NCBI GenBank assembly: GCA_002360495.1
Contig: DEQO01000071.1
Span: 29,565 to 60,811 of the forward strand
Reading direction: 5' to 3'
Origin: Flavobacteriales bacterium UBA3364
GTDB lineage: Bacteria; Bacteroidota; Bacteroidia; Flavobacteriales_F; PHOS-HE28
DNA: 31,247 nucleotides
Made by a program: the position numbers and the translations under genes. The stretch's first letter is position 1; each line of letters starts with the position of its first letter. The notes under the pieces were generated by a model. The model had not been told where the DNA came from, made no database searches, and was given only the letters and a program-made list of their open reading frames with translations. This document shows positions 16,303 to 23,454 of this stretch, one piece after another.

Positions 16303-17520
16303 CTAGCTTCTCCTGTTCGCCAGCAACACCGGTGCCTGCCCATCGAAGGGGTTGTCCATCCGGCCGATGCTGTGTGCGTCCATGCCGGCGGCACGCATCA
16401 CCACGCGATCGCCGAAGCGCTTGCGGATCCTATCCATCGCCTGGTACAGGTCCATGGCTTCCTGCGTATCGGTGAAGGCATCCATCTGGTGGCCACCACC
16501 CACCAGGTGGCTGAAGCGCACACCGATCAGGCGGATCCGCTGGCGGCGATCGTACAGTTTGCGGAACAGGTCGTGGATCAACGGGAGTATGATGTGGTCG
16601 CACGCCGTGTATCCGATACGTTGCTGCTGCGTGTGCGTGTCGAAATCGGCATAGCGGATCTTCACGGCCACGCAACTGGTGAGCTTGCCGCCTTTGCGCA
16701 GCTGGAATGCGAGGCTCTCGGCCATGGCGGTGAGCATGCCTTTCAGTTTCACCACATCGATGGTGTCGCGCTCGAAGGTGCGTTCGGTGCTTATGCTCTT
16801 GCGCTCGTGCCAGGCGATCACCGGGCTGTCGTCGATGCCGTTCGCCTTGCGCCACAGCACGGGGCCGTGTTCGCCCAGCACCCGTTGCATCAGGTCGATC
16901 GGCAACTCCTGCATGGTGTGGATCTTCGCCACGCCCATGCTGCGTAAGAGGTGTGCGGTCTTCTCGCCCACGCCGGGTATGCGTTCGATGGGCATGGGGG
17001 CGAGGAAGGGCTTCTCCGTACCGTGTTCCACCTGCAGTTCGCCATTGCCCACCTTGGCCTCGCCGGTGGCCACCTTGCTCACGGTCTTGTTCATGGAAAG
17101 TCCGAAGCTGTTGGGCAGTCCGCTCTCCTTGATGATGCGTTTGCGCAGCTCTTGCGCCAGCTTCCACGCACCGAAGAACTTCTCCGTACCGCTGAAGTCC
17201 ACGTAGAACTCGTCCACGCTGCTCTTCTCGAACAGCGGCACGTGCGCGCGGATGATCTCCGTCACCTCATCGCTCTTCTTCATATAAGCGCCGCTGTTGC
17301 CGCGTACGATGATCGCTTCCGGGCACAACTGCTTCGCCATGCGCATGGGCATCGCACTCCGCACCCCGAAGTGGCGCGCCTCGTAGCTGCAACTGGCCAC
17401 AACGCCGCGGTCGCTGTCGGCCCCGATCAGCACGGGCTTGCCGATCAGTGCTTTGTTGTCCAGCCGTTCCACGCTCACGAAGAAGGTGTTCAGATCGAGA
17501 TGTTGGATCGTTCTTACCAT
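16303..17520 (-). CDS. dinB: DNA polymerase IV (Y-family translesion polymerase)
   Basis: The start at 17520 (MVRTIQHLDLNTFFVSVERL) gives 405 aa; two earlier ATGs (17535, 17538) would add a short tail unlike the family. Catalytic residues are D9, D103 and E104 (SSVDEFYVDFSG), with the FF steric-gate pair at 13-14. Asn11 replaces the Asp usual in DxD. Further landmarks are SCSYEARHFGVRSAMPM, FGLSMNKTVSKVAT, the helix-hairpin-helix IPGVGEKTAHLLRSMG, and the little-finger region (ERTFERDTIDVVKL to RLIGVRFSHL). The enzyme copies past damaged bases with low fidelity. A duplicated first-ten-codon fragment lies 60 bp upstream. Proximity to an S24 LexA-like regulator gene suggests damage-linked control, which is inferred. 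The downstream flank is the large inverted repeat. Confidence 0.94.
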   Translation of the reverse strand: MVRTIQHLDLNTFFVSVERLDNKALIGKPVLIGADSDRGVVASCSYEARHFGVRSAMPMRMAKQLCPEAIIVRGNSGAYMKKSDEVTEIIRAHVPLFEKSSVDEFYVDFSGTEKFFGAWKLAQELRKRIIKESGLPNSFGLSMNKTVSKVATGEAKVGNGELQVEHGTEKPFLAPMPIERIPGVGEKTAHLLRSMGVAKIHTMQELPIDLMQRVLGEHGPVLWRKANGIDDSPVIAWHERKSISTERTFERDTIDVVKLKGMLTAMAESLAFQLRKGGKLTSCVAVKIRYADFDTHTQQQRIGYTACDHIILPLIHDLFRKLYDRRQRIRLIGVRFSHLVGGGHQMDAFTDTQEAMDLYQAMDRIRKRFGDRVVMRAAGMDAHSIGRMDNPFDGQAPVLLANRRS

Positions 17521-17547
17521 CGGGTTGTGGCGCATCATCGTGCGCCC

Positions 17548-17580
17548 TTACAGGTCCAGGTGTTGGATGGTGCGTTGCAT
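17548..17580 (-). pseudogene. vestigial duplicate of the dinB 5' end (10 codons then stop)
   Basis: ATG at 17580 reads MQRTIQHLDL then TAA, while dinB starts MVRTIQHLDL. The two 30-nt segments (17551-17580 and 17491-17520) agree at 22 of 30 positions, and most differences from codon 3 on are synonymous (for example CGC/AGA for Arg, ACC/ACG for Thr, CAC/CAT for His). That pattern points to two diverged dinB alleles meeting here, or to a selected leader peptide, rather than a recent copy. Confidence 0.65.
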
Positions 17581-17589
17581 GGCTATCGG

Positions 17590-17675
17590 TCGATCAGATG
17601 ATCAGCGCATCAGATGATGTTTCGGCAGCAGTCATTTCCGTCAACTGATCGTCTGATCATCTCATTGTCTGATCC
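17590..17675. repeat. cluster of GATCAG-type inverted and direct repeats upstream of dinB
   Basis: The words ATCAGATGAT and GATCAG recur between 17592 and 17618. AGATGATCAG (17596-17605) is inverted as CTGATCATCT (17653-17662), and further TGATC words follow to 17675. This could form a hairpin in the dinB leader or hold protein sites; function is unknown. Confidence 0.45.
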
Positions 17676-17709
17676 GTAGTTGGGCGCCTTCACGGGCTGT
17701 CCACTGTAG

Positions 17710-17805
17710 TCCCGTACGGCCACGCCAGCGGTGGCGGCACTGCGGGGTTCCGCCGTACGGCGGACCTCCTCGTCGCACGCCTCCACAAGGCCCGGCCATA
17801 CGGGA
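17710..17805. repeat. nested co-centred inverted repeat in the dinB/ORF6N gap
   Basis: The outer arms TCCCGTACGGCC (17710-17721) and GGCCATACGGGA (17794-17805) pair at 11 of 12 positions. Their centre almost coincides with a perfect 16-bp palindrome TCCGCCGTACGGCGGA (17749-17764). Together they make a GC-rich cruciform or hairpin about 96 nt long. Short ORFs crossing it look non-coding. Together with the vestigial dinB copy and the GATCAG cluster it fills most of the 414-bp gene-free gap 17521-17934. Confidence 0.55.
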
Positions 17806-17876
17806 GCTGCCGTTCCCATCCCTGGCGCGGGTCCCCGCCCGGCCCACAAATATGTGTTGACAAATAATCCGTCATG

Positions 17877-17906
17877 TTGTGTCCGATAAAATAGTCATTA
17901 TGTTTG
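17877..17906 (+). promoter_or_regulatory. Bacteroidota-type promoter for the ORF6N/S24 operon
   Basis: TTG (17877-17879) is followed after 19 nt by TATGTTTG (17899-17906), a full match to the -7 consensus TAnnTTTG, inside a local AT-rich island. Transcription would start near 17913, about 20 nt before the ATG at 17935. A TTGACA at 17857-17862 is also present but is not the expected element in this phylum. Confidence 0.6.
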
Positions 17907-17934
17907 CACTGTCGGGAATTTGGTCCCGGTATTG

Positions 17935-18546
17935 ATGGAAACCATGGCAACGCCCGCCAGTCTTGCGCACACCGAACTGGAACCGCCCACGCGGATCCTG
18001 GTCACCGGACCCATGGCGGACTATGGCGTCACGAGCCTTCCCGACGAACTCATCCTCGGCAAGGTCCACTACCTCCGTGGCCAGAAGGTGATGCTGGACC
18101 GCGATCTGGCGGAACTCTACGGTGTGCCGGTCAAGCGCCTCAAGGAACAAGTGCGCCGCAACATGGAGCGGTTCCCCGAGGCGTTCATGTTCGAACTCAC
18201 CTTCGAGGAGGATCGAGCTTTAAGGTCGAATAATGCGACCTTGAAGCAAGGCGAGCATTCCAAGTACACGCCTTTCGTCTTTACCGAGCGCGGCATCCTC
18301 ATGCTGGCCAATGTGCTCAAGAGCCAGCAGGCCATCGCTGTCAGCATCCGCATCATCGACCTCTTCGTGTGCATGCGCCAAGCCTTGTCCGCCCACAAGG
18401 ACATACTCCTGCGCTTGGAGCAGTTGGAGCGGCGGACAGGGGAGCAGGGTAGCGATATCAAAAGCATCTTCGAGTATCTGAAACAACTGCTCGAACCACC
18501 CGCCGGGCCACGTAAGCAGATCGGCTTTAAACCCGGCGGAGCATGA
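17935..18546 (+). CDS. ORF6N-domain DNA-binding protein, paralog A
   Basis: The ATG at 17935 gives 203 aa; a TTG at 17920 and an ATG at 17944 are alternative starts. After a ~40-residue variable leader the ORF6N domain runs through VHYLRGQKVMLDRDLAELYG, VRRNMERFPEAFMFELTFEE, YTPFVFTERGILMLANVLKS and AIAVSIRIIDLFVCMRQ. A helical segment follows (ILLRLEQLERRTGEQGSDIK, predicted coiled coil), with a conserved tail KQIGFKPGGA. ORF6N domains come from phage anti-repressor-like proteins and are common as chromosomal genes in Bacteroidota; the role is presumed regulatory and DNA-binding. The gene heads an operon under a clear promoter and overlaps paralog B by 4 nt (ATGA). A 12-bp hairpin lies inside the coding region at 18217-18247. 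Confidence 0.85.
   Translation: METMATPASLAHTELEPPTRILVTGPMADYGVTSLPDELILGKVHYLRGQKVMLDRDLAELYGVPVKRLKEQVRRNMERFPEAFMFELTFEEDRALRSNNATLKQGEHSKYTPFVFTERGILMLANVLKSQQAIAVSIRIIDLFVCMRQALSAHKDILLRLEQLERRTGEQGSDIKSIFEYLKQLLEPPAGPRKQIGFKPGGA
18217..18247 (+). repeat. coding-region hairpin in ORF6N paralog A
   Basis: GCTTTAAGGTCG (18217-18228) and CGACCTTGAAGC (18236-18247) form a 12-pair stem with one T-G wobble and a 7-nt loop. It is at the same alignment position as the hairpin in paralog B. Confidence 0.6.
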
Positions 18547-19112
18547 ACACCGCCATGGATACCCTCGCCATGGAGCCACCCGCCACTTACAAGGCCGTGG
18601 CCCCACCCGATGCCGCCATCACCGGTCACATCCACATCATCCGTGGCCAGAAGGTGATGTTGGACCGCGATCTCGCAGAACTCTACGGAGTGCCGGTCAA
18701 GGCGCTCAAACAGGCGGTGCGCCGGAATATGGAGCGTTTCCCGCAGGATTTCATGTTCGAATTAACGATCGAAGAAGCGGAAGCTTCAAGGTCACAAACT
18801 GTGACCTTGAACAGAGGCCAGAACATCAAGTACGTACCCTTCGCCTTCACGGAGCATGGCATCCTCATGTTGGCCAATGTGCTGCGGAGCGAACAAGCGA
18901 TCGCCGTTAGCATCCATATTATCCGCGTCTTCAATCGGCTGCGTGAAGGGTTTCTCTCGCAACGTGAACTGCTCCAGAAGTTGGAGCAATTGGAAGGCCG
19001 TCTCACCGGCCACGACGAAGAGATCCAGATCATTTTTGACCACCTCACGGAACTGGTCGCTCCCGCTGAGCAGCAGCGCAAGCCCATCGGCTTCAAACCA
19101 GCCGAAGCCTGA
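18543..19112 (+). CDS. ORF6N-domain DNA-binding protein, paralog B
   Basis: A 189-aa protein translated from an ATG overlapping the stop of paralog A, so probably translationally coupled. The same domain order is present: IHIIRGQKVMLDRDLAELYG, VRRNMERFPQDFMFELTIEE, YVPFAFTEHGILMLANVLRS, AIAVSIHIIRVFNRLREGFL, then a helical stretch (LLQKLEQLEGRLTGHDEEIQ) and the tail RKPIGFKPAEA. It is closely similar to paralog A through the domain but differs in the N-terminal ~35 residues, so the pair arose by tandem duplication with divergence at the front. It could form homo- or heterodimers with A through the coiled-coil tail (inference). The S24 regulator starts 54 bp downstream on the same strand. Confidence 0.86.
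   Translation: MNTAMDTLAMEPPATYKAVAPPDAAITGHIHIIRGQKVMLDRDLAELYGVPVKALKQAVRRNMERFPQDFMFELTIEEAEASRSQTVTLNRGQNIKYVPFAFTEHGILMLANVLRSEQAIAVSIHIIRVFNRLREGFLSQRELLQKLEQLEGRLTGHDEEIQIIFDHLTELVAPAEQQRKPIGFKPAEA
18785..18811 (+). repeat. coding-region hairpin in ORF6N paralog B
   Basis: TTCAAGGTCAC (18785-18795) and GTGACCTTGAA (18801-18811) are exact inverted repeats around AAACT. Relative to paralog A one pair is changed on both sides (G-C to A-T), so pairing is kept. Confidence 0.7.
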
Positions 19113-19127
19113 CCTCCGACCCACAGC

Positions 19128-19163
19128 ATAAGACAGTCCTGCAACACGACATAAGACACTCCT
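19128..19163 (+). promoter_or_regulatory. 13-bp direct repeat before the S24 regulator; candidate autoregulatory operator
   Basis: ATAAGACAGTCCT (19128-19140) and ATAAGACACTCCT (19151-19163) differ at one base and are offset by 23 bp, about two helical turns. The second copy ends 3 nt before the ATG at 19167. Tandem sites directly before a regulator gene suggest autorepression; binding is inferred. Confidence 0.5.
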
Positions 19164-19166
19164 ACC

Positions 19167-19994
19167 ATGGCAAACCCCGTATTCGGAGCCAACATCAAGC
19201 TCCTTCGCACCCGTCGCGGCCGTTCACAAGAGGAAACGGCCATCGCTTTGGAGGTGAAACGATCCAGCTACAGCGGCTATGAGAACGGCAGCGCCGAGCC
19301 GTCGTTCGATCTGCTCGTGCGCATGAGCGAATACTTCAAGGTGAGCATCGATAAACTGCTGCGCGACGAACTCACGGCGCTCAGCGAAAGCCAGCTCGGC
19401 ATCCTGGAGCGTGGCGGCGATATCGATCTCAGTGGTCGTCGCCTGCGCGTACTGGCCACCACCGTCGATCGCGAGGACCGCGAGAACGTGGAACTGGTGC
19501 CCGAGAAGGCAAAGGCCGGTTATGCGTTGGGCTACGCCGATCCGGAGTACATCAGCATCCTGCCCACGTTCCAGATGCCGTTCCTGGCGCGCGACCGTAA
19601 GTATCGGACGTTCCAGATCAGTGGCGACAGCATGCCGCCCGTGGCCGACGGCTCGTGGGTGACCGGTGAATACGTGCAGAACTGGCAGACGCTGCGGGAT
19701 GGCCAGCCGTACATCGTGATCACCAAGGAGGATGGCATCGTGTTCAAGGTGTTGTACAACAAACTGAAGGAGAACGGCAACCTGTTGCTGTGCAGCACCA
19801 ATCCGTTGTACACGCCGTATGAAGTGTCCATCGCCAATGTGCTGGAGGTCTGGAAATTCGTCCACTTCATCAGTGCGGAACTGCCCGAACCCAATTTGAG
19901 CCGCGACGAACTGGCCCGTAGCGTGGTGGACCTGCGCAAGGAAGTGAGCCAACTCCGGTTGGCCATGGAGCAGCAGGGCAGGCTTTCGTTCTAG
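19167..19994 (+). CDS. XRE-type HTH regulator with S24 (LexA/CI-like) self-cleavage domain
   Basis: A 275-aa protein. Residues about 7-66 form a Cro/CI-type helix-turn-helix (IKLLRTRRGRSQEETAIALE, SSYSGYENGSAEPSFDLLVR). Residues about 115-235 form an S24 peptidase fold: probable cleavage pair A117-G118 (EKAKAGYALG), nucleophile S155 in SGDSMPP and general base K194 in VFKVLYNKL. These spacings are close to those of LexA. A C-terminal helix (LARSVVDLRKEVSQLRLAME) may be a coiled coil. By analogy it is a repressor inactivated by RecA-stimulated self-cleavage after DNA damage, and a candidate controller of the nearby DinB and DnaE-type genes; that link is inferred from the neighbourhood. Its stop overlaps the stop of the convergent gene (CTAG). 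Confidence 0.9.
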   Translation: MANPVFGANIKLLRTRRGRSQEETAIALEVKRSSYSGYENGSAEPSFDLLVRMSEYFKVSIDKLLRDELTALSESQLGILERGGDIDLSGRRLRVLATTVDREDRENVELVPEKAKAGYALGYADPEYISILPTFQMPFLARDRKYRTFQISGDSMPPVADGSWVTGEYVQNWQTLRDGQPYIVITKEDGIVFKVLYNKLKENGNLLLCSTNPLYTPYEVSIANVLEVWKFVHFISAELPEPNLSRDELARSVVDLRKEVSQLRLAMEQQGRLSF

Positions 19995-22357
19995 GCCTTC
20001 AATGGTGCCTTGTCGTTCGTACGCCCCGCAGCGACGAACAATGTGTTGAAGAACGCGAAGAACACCACGCCCCATTGCCGGGTGAGAAGGTCTTCCGTAA
20101 GACAGCACAGCAGCATGAAGAGCAGGAAGGCCATGTGCAACGCATCGCCGCGCTGGCGTGCGATCCTGGAACTCCAGCCGAACAGCAGCACGAACGCAGC
20201 GAGCCCCGGGATCCCGTAGGCCAGCCAGAACTGTAGTGGTTGGCAATGTGGTCCGTAGCTGCCATTGGCCATGAACGGATGGCCCAGCGCGGAGTAGCAC
20301 GCATCGAGCGCAGGTTGTAGAGCCGTTCCACCGAGACCCGCGATCCAGTTCTGTTCCAGCAACTCAAGGGAGCACTGCGCAATGGGGCGTCGGATGTCAA
20401 TGGAGTTCAGCGGGCCCGATCCAGCAGCAGCTGGGGCGAACACCTCCAGCATGCGTTCATGGATACCGGGCATTGCAATGGCCCCCAGTCCGATCACGGA
20501 CAACAGGCCCACCATCCATCCAAGTGCCTGCTTGCTGCGCAGGTGCATGAAGAGCAACAGTGTGGCACCCGCGGCGAACGCGATCACGGGCATACGCGAT
20601 CCAAGCAGCAATGCAGAGGCAACAAGGAACACGACCAAGGCGACACGTCCCAATACTCCTATTATCCGTGGAAGCAATAGCGCCCGGGAAGCGAGGATCC
20701 AATGCACTTGGAACAATGCTGCGCCCAGGAACCAACAAGCGGCATAAGGCGGGTGTACCCCGGTGTTCTCCGAGAAAGCGAGCCGGAACGTGCTGCTGAA
20801 CGAGGTCCCTACTTCGCCTGCTGCCAGCAGAAAAGGGATCGCCGACACGTTCGCGAACAAGGCGAGGAGGGCTGCGGAAACCGTGAATACGCCGCACAAG
20901 CGATCGCGCAGCTCAGCATTGGCTGGGGAACCCAGCACAAGGAAGCCGATCGGGAAAATGACCAGTGCCGCACTACGTTCAGCGATCCGCCAGCCGTCCA
21001 GCAGGTGATCGGCCCGAAGGATGTCGAGGACCATCAGCAGGAAAGGAGCGCCAAGGATCAGCCAGGTGCGCCACTGCGGCTGGAATGCAGGACCATTCCG
21101 CTTGTAAGCAACCACCAGCAGCAAGAGCCAGACGAGGATCGCAAGCACCATCGGTCGCATGCCCATCAACGGCATGGCGCCCAGTGCAAGGGTGACGAGC
21201 CACACGGCCTTTTCCATGCTGGTCATGGTACCTGCGGGTTTCGCGGATACACCTTTCGTTCGCACGGTCTCATTCACCAGGGTCGCGAAACGCTCGCGGA
21301 AGTGTCCGCTGGCGTGCGACATCATACCCGCGCGAAGTTCCGCGGGCGATCGTTGGACCCCGTCATGTTCGAAACGCTTTACAGCGGCGGCGATAGCGGC
21401 GGGTTGGTCGGTGTCGAAGAAGATGCCGCTCGTCCCATCGCTCACGGTCTCCAAATACCCGCCCTTGCGCAAGGCGATCGTGGGCGTTCCACAGGCTTGT
21501 GCTTCCAGTGGTGTAAGTCCCAGGTCCTCATCCGCAGCCGTGATCAGTGCTTTTGCCCGCTGCAACAACTCGACGAACCGCGCTTGCTCCAGATGTCCCA
21601 TCAACTGGACGTTCGGCGGCACATTTCCAGCCAGACGACCCCGATCCGGTCCATCACCGCAAACGATCAGTTGCTTGTCCGGCATATCCCGGAACGCCTC
21701 GATGATGCGATCCACGCGCTTGTAAGGGACAAGGCGCGATGCGGTGAGGTAGTGCGAACGGGTTCCGGTACCCACGGTGAAGATGTCGGTATCGACAGGA
21801 GGCAGCAGGACATCCGCGTCACGCCCGTAGATCGCCTTCACGCGCTGGGCCACGTTCGCACCGTTCGCGATGAACCGGTCCACGGACCCCACGGAATGCA
21901 GGTCCCACGTACGTAACTGGTCCAGCACTTGTCCCACGATCCATGCCTTCGGACCTGGGCCGAGGCCATGGTCCTTGAGGTAGCTCTCCTCGCTCACCCA
22001 CGCATAGCGCATGGGCGTGTGGATGTAGCACACGTGTACTTGGCCCGGTAGTATGCGCACACCCTTTGCGACAGCGTACGAGGCCGAAATGACCACATCG
22101 TACGCGCTCAGGTCAAGGCGTTCGATCGCCGCCGGGAACAACGGGAGGTAGTAGCGGTAGTGCTTGCGGGCGAATGGCAGGTGTTGGATGAATGTCGTAC
22201 GCGTTCGTTTTCCGCCAAGGATGGACCCACGATCATGATCATCCAGGAAATCGATCAACGCGAATACATCGGCATCGAACGTTCGCAGGATCTCACGGGT
22301 CACCTTCTCGGCGCCGCCGCTCACCACCAACCAGTCATGTACGAAGGCGATGCGCAT
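19991..22357 (-). CDS. GT4 glycosyltransferase fused to an O-antigen ligase/polymerase-like membrane domain
   Basis: The ATG at 22357 (MRIAFVHDWLVVSGGAEKVT) gives 788 aa; the open frame extends upstream only into the previous gene. Residues 1-~370 are a GT-B family-4 glycosyltransferase (CYIHTPMRYAWVSEESYL, LTASRLVPYKRVDRIIEAF, ADEDLGLTPLEAQACGTPTI), reminiscent of O-antigen mannosyltransferases. From M378 the protein becomes a polytopic membrane domain with about ten hydrophobic segments, a large loop (PLNSIDIRRPIAQCSLELL) and a GHPFMANGSYGPHCQPLQFW region, as in WaaL/Wzy-type ligases. No stop separates the halves, and internal ATGs at 21226 and 21217 could mark a former gene start. The start overlaps the upstream GT stop by 1 nt (TGATG). 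It likely extends and then polymerises or transfers a surface glycan. Confidence 0.82.
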   Translation of the reverse strand: MRIAFVHDWLVVSGGAEKVTREILRTFDADVFALIDFLDDHDRGSILGGKRTRTTFIQHLPFARKHYRYYLPLFPAAIERLDLSAYDVVISASYAVAKGVRILPGQVHVCYIHTPMRYAWVSEESYLKDHGLGPGPKAWIVGQVLDQLRTWDLHSVGSVDRFIANGANVAQRVKAIYGRDADVLLPPVDTDIFTVGTGTRSHYLTASRLVPYKRVDRIIEAFRDMPDKQLIVCGDGPDRGRLAGNVPPNVQLMGHLEQARFVELLQRAKALITAADEDLGLTPLEAQACGTPTIALRKGGYLETVSDGTSGIFFDTDQPAAIAAAVKRFEHDGVQRSPAELRAGMMSHASGHFRERFATLVNETVRTKGVSAKPAGTMTSMEKAVWLVTLALGAMPLMGMRPMVLAILVWLLLLVVAYKRNGPAFQPQWRTWLILGAPFLLMVLDILRADHLLDGWRIAERSAALVIFPIGFLVLGSPANAELRDRLCGVFTVSAALLALFANVSAIPFLLAAGEVGTSFSSTFRLAFSENTGVHPPYAACWFLGAALFQVHWILASRALLLPRIIGVLGRVALVVFLVASALLLGSRMPVIAFAAGATLLLFMHLRSKQALGWMVGLLSVIGLGAIAMPGIHERMLEVFAPAAAGSGPLNSIDIRRPIAQCSLELLEQNWIAGLGGTALQPALDACYSALGHPFMANGSYGPHCQPLQFWLAYGIPGLAAFVLLFGWSSRIARQRGDALHMAFLLFMLLCCLTEDLLTRQWGVVFFAFFNTLFVAAGRTNDKAPLKA

Positions 22358-23397
22358 CAGGATCGTTGGAGCGGGCCGAGCGCTTCCTTCAGGGCCGAAG
22401 CCATGCGCTGCGCCGTGAACCGGGCTGCACATTGCTTCCCGCAGTCCACGTGATGTCGGCGACGATCCGGGGCCATGAGACCAAGGACCATGGCTTGGAG
22501 GGGATCGAGGTCATCTTCGGGCAGGTACATGACGGCGCTGCCGAAGTTGCTTCGTAGTACAGGTAGTTCCGAAGCGATCACCGGGCAACCAGCGGCCATC
22601 GCTTCAAGGATCGGAAGTCCGAAACCCTCAAAACGTGACAAATGGACAAGGGCGATCGCATTTGCATAGAGCTCGTTCAATTCAACGTCATCCACATCCG
22701 ATCGGAGCACGACGCCTTCAACGGATCGGAGTGCCACGGGTCTGAATTGGGCTGCATCACGTCCCACGATCATGAGCCGGAATTGGGGGGCGCTGAGTTT
22801 CCCGTACCATTCCACCAACCGGTCAAGGCCCTTTCGCGGATCACGGGTCGCCACGACCAGTATGTATGGCGGTCGGGTGCGTTCTTCCCGGGGATCCGGT
22901 CGTGGCAGGTATCCCGCGTACGCAGGCACCACTACCACACGGTCCGGCGAAAGCGAATAGGTCTGTTCCAGGTCCAGTTTCGAATACTCCGAAACGGTTA
23001 TCACGCGCGCTGCACGTCTCGTCAGCCGGGGCAGGAGGAACCCATACCATTGCGCGAAACGGCGATCGAACCATTCCGGGTGATGGATTACGGCAAGGTC
23101 ATGGACGACCACGACCTGTCTTCGCACGCGCAACGGACCCGTGTTCGCGGGACTTATCAGGACATCGTCCTGCCGCAGCGCGGCTGGCAACTGCAGTTGC
23201 TCCCAGGCATGACCACCGAGGCCCGAATGGCGCACTACCTCCAGCCCGCAAGTATCCACTGTCGCATCAGCACGTGCGGGTAGGACCACTCGGCTGTCCG
23301 GCCATTCCTGTGCGATCACGCGCATGAGCATGTGCCCGTACCGCTCGACCCCTGTAATTGGACGGGTAAGGAACCGACCGTTGATGACGAGTGCCAT
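22357..23397 (-). CDS. glycosyltransferase family 4 (group 1)
   Basis: A 346-aa GT-B glycosyltransferase: N-terminal acceptor half starting LVINGRFLTRPITGVERYGH, hinge around VITVSEYSKLDLEQTYSL, and C-terminal nucleotide-sugar half with YILVVATRDPRKGLDRLVEW and the family E-x7-E motif in SRFEGFGLPILEAMAAGCPV. It adds one sugar to a lipid-linked or nascent surface polysaccharide on the cytoplasmic side; donor and linkage are not readable. It is first in a two-gene minus-strand operon with the GT4-ligase fusion (1-nt overlap) and divergent from the export operon across 57 bp. Confidence 0.92.
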   Translation of the reverse strand: MALVINGRFLTRPITGVERYGHMLMRVIAQEWPDSRVVLPARADATVDTCGLEVVRHSGLGGHAWEQLQLPAALRQDDVLISPANTGPLRVRRQVVVVHDLAVIHHPEWFDRRFAQWYGFLLPRLTRRAARVITVSEYSKLDLEQTYSLSPDRVVVVPAYAGYLPRPDPREERTRPPYILVVATRDPRKGLDRLVEWYGKLSAPQFRLMIVGRDAAQFRPVALRSVEGVVLRSDVDDVELNELYANAIALVHLSRFEGFGLPILEAMAAGCPVIASELPVLRSNFGSAVMYLPEDDLDPLQAMVLGLMAPDRRRHHVDCGKQCAARFTAQRMASALKEALGPLQRS

Positions 23398-23454
23398 GTT
23401 CGCGCCCCAAGGTAGCAGCCGGGGAAGGTCCGTTAACTTGCCGCCGTGTGTGCA

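Noticed and set aside
16206..16475. Small plus-strand ORF starting in the inverted repeat
   Set aside because: Its start is one of the ATGGAC repeat units and most of it is antisense to the dinB 3' end; no coding signal.
17610..17849. 79-codon minus-strand ORF across the nested palindromes
   Set aside because: Its sequence simply translates the palindromic repeats, and other frames there are open too; more likely repeat DNA than a gene.
17857..17862. TTGACA as a sigma70-type -35 box
   Set aside because: No matching TATAAT at proper spacing, and Bacteroidota use TTTG/TAnnTTTG; the motif 17877-17906 fits better.
14441..19994. Possible prophage or restriction-modification/anti-phage island
   Set aside because: HNH, ORF6N and S24 domains are phage-flavoured, but there is no integrase, capsid, portal, methyltransferase or recognised defence effector, so only an accessory region can be supported.
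20702..21916. A 404-codon open frame on the plus strand
   Set aside because: Antisense to the GT4-ligase fusion; rich in Arg/His/Gln with no domain or signal peptide.
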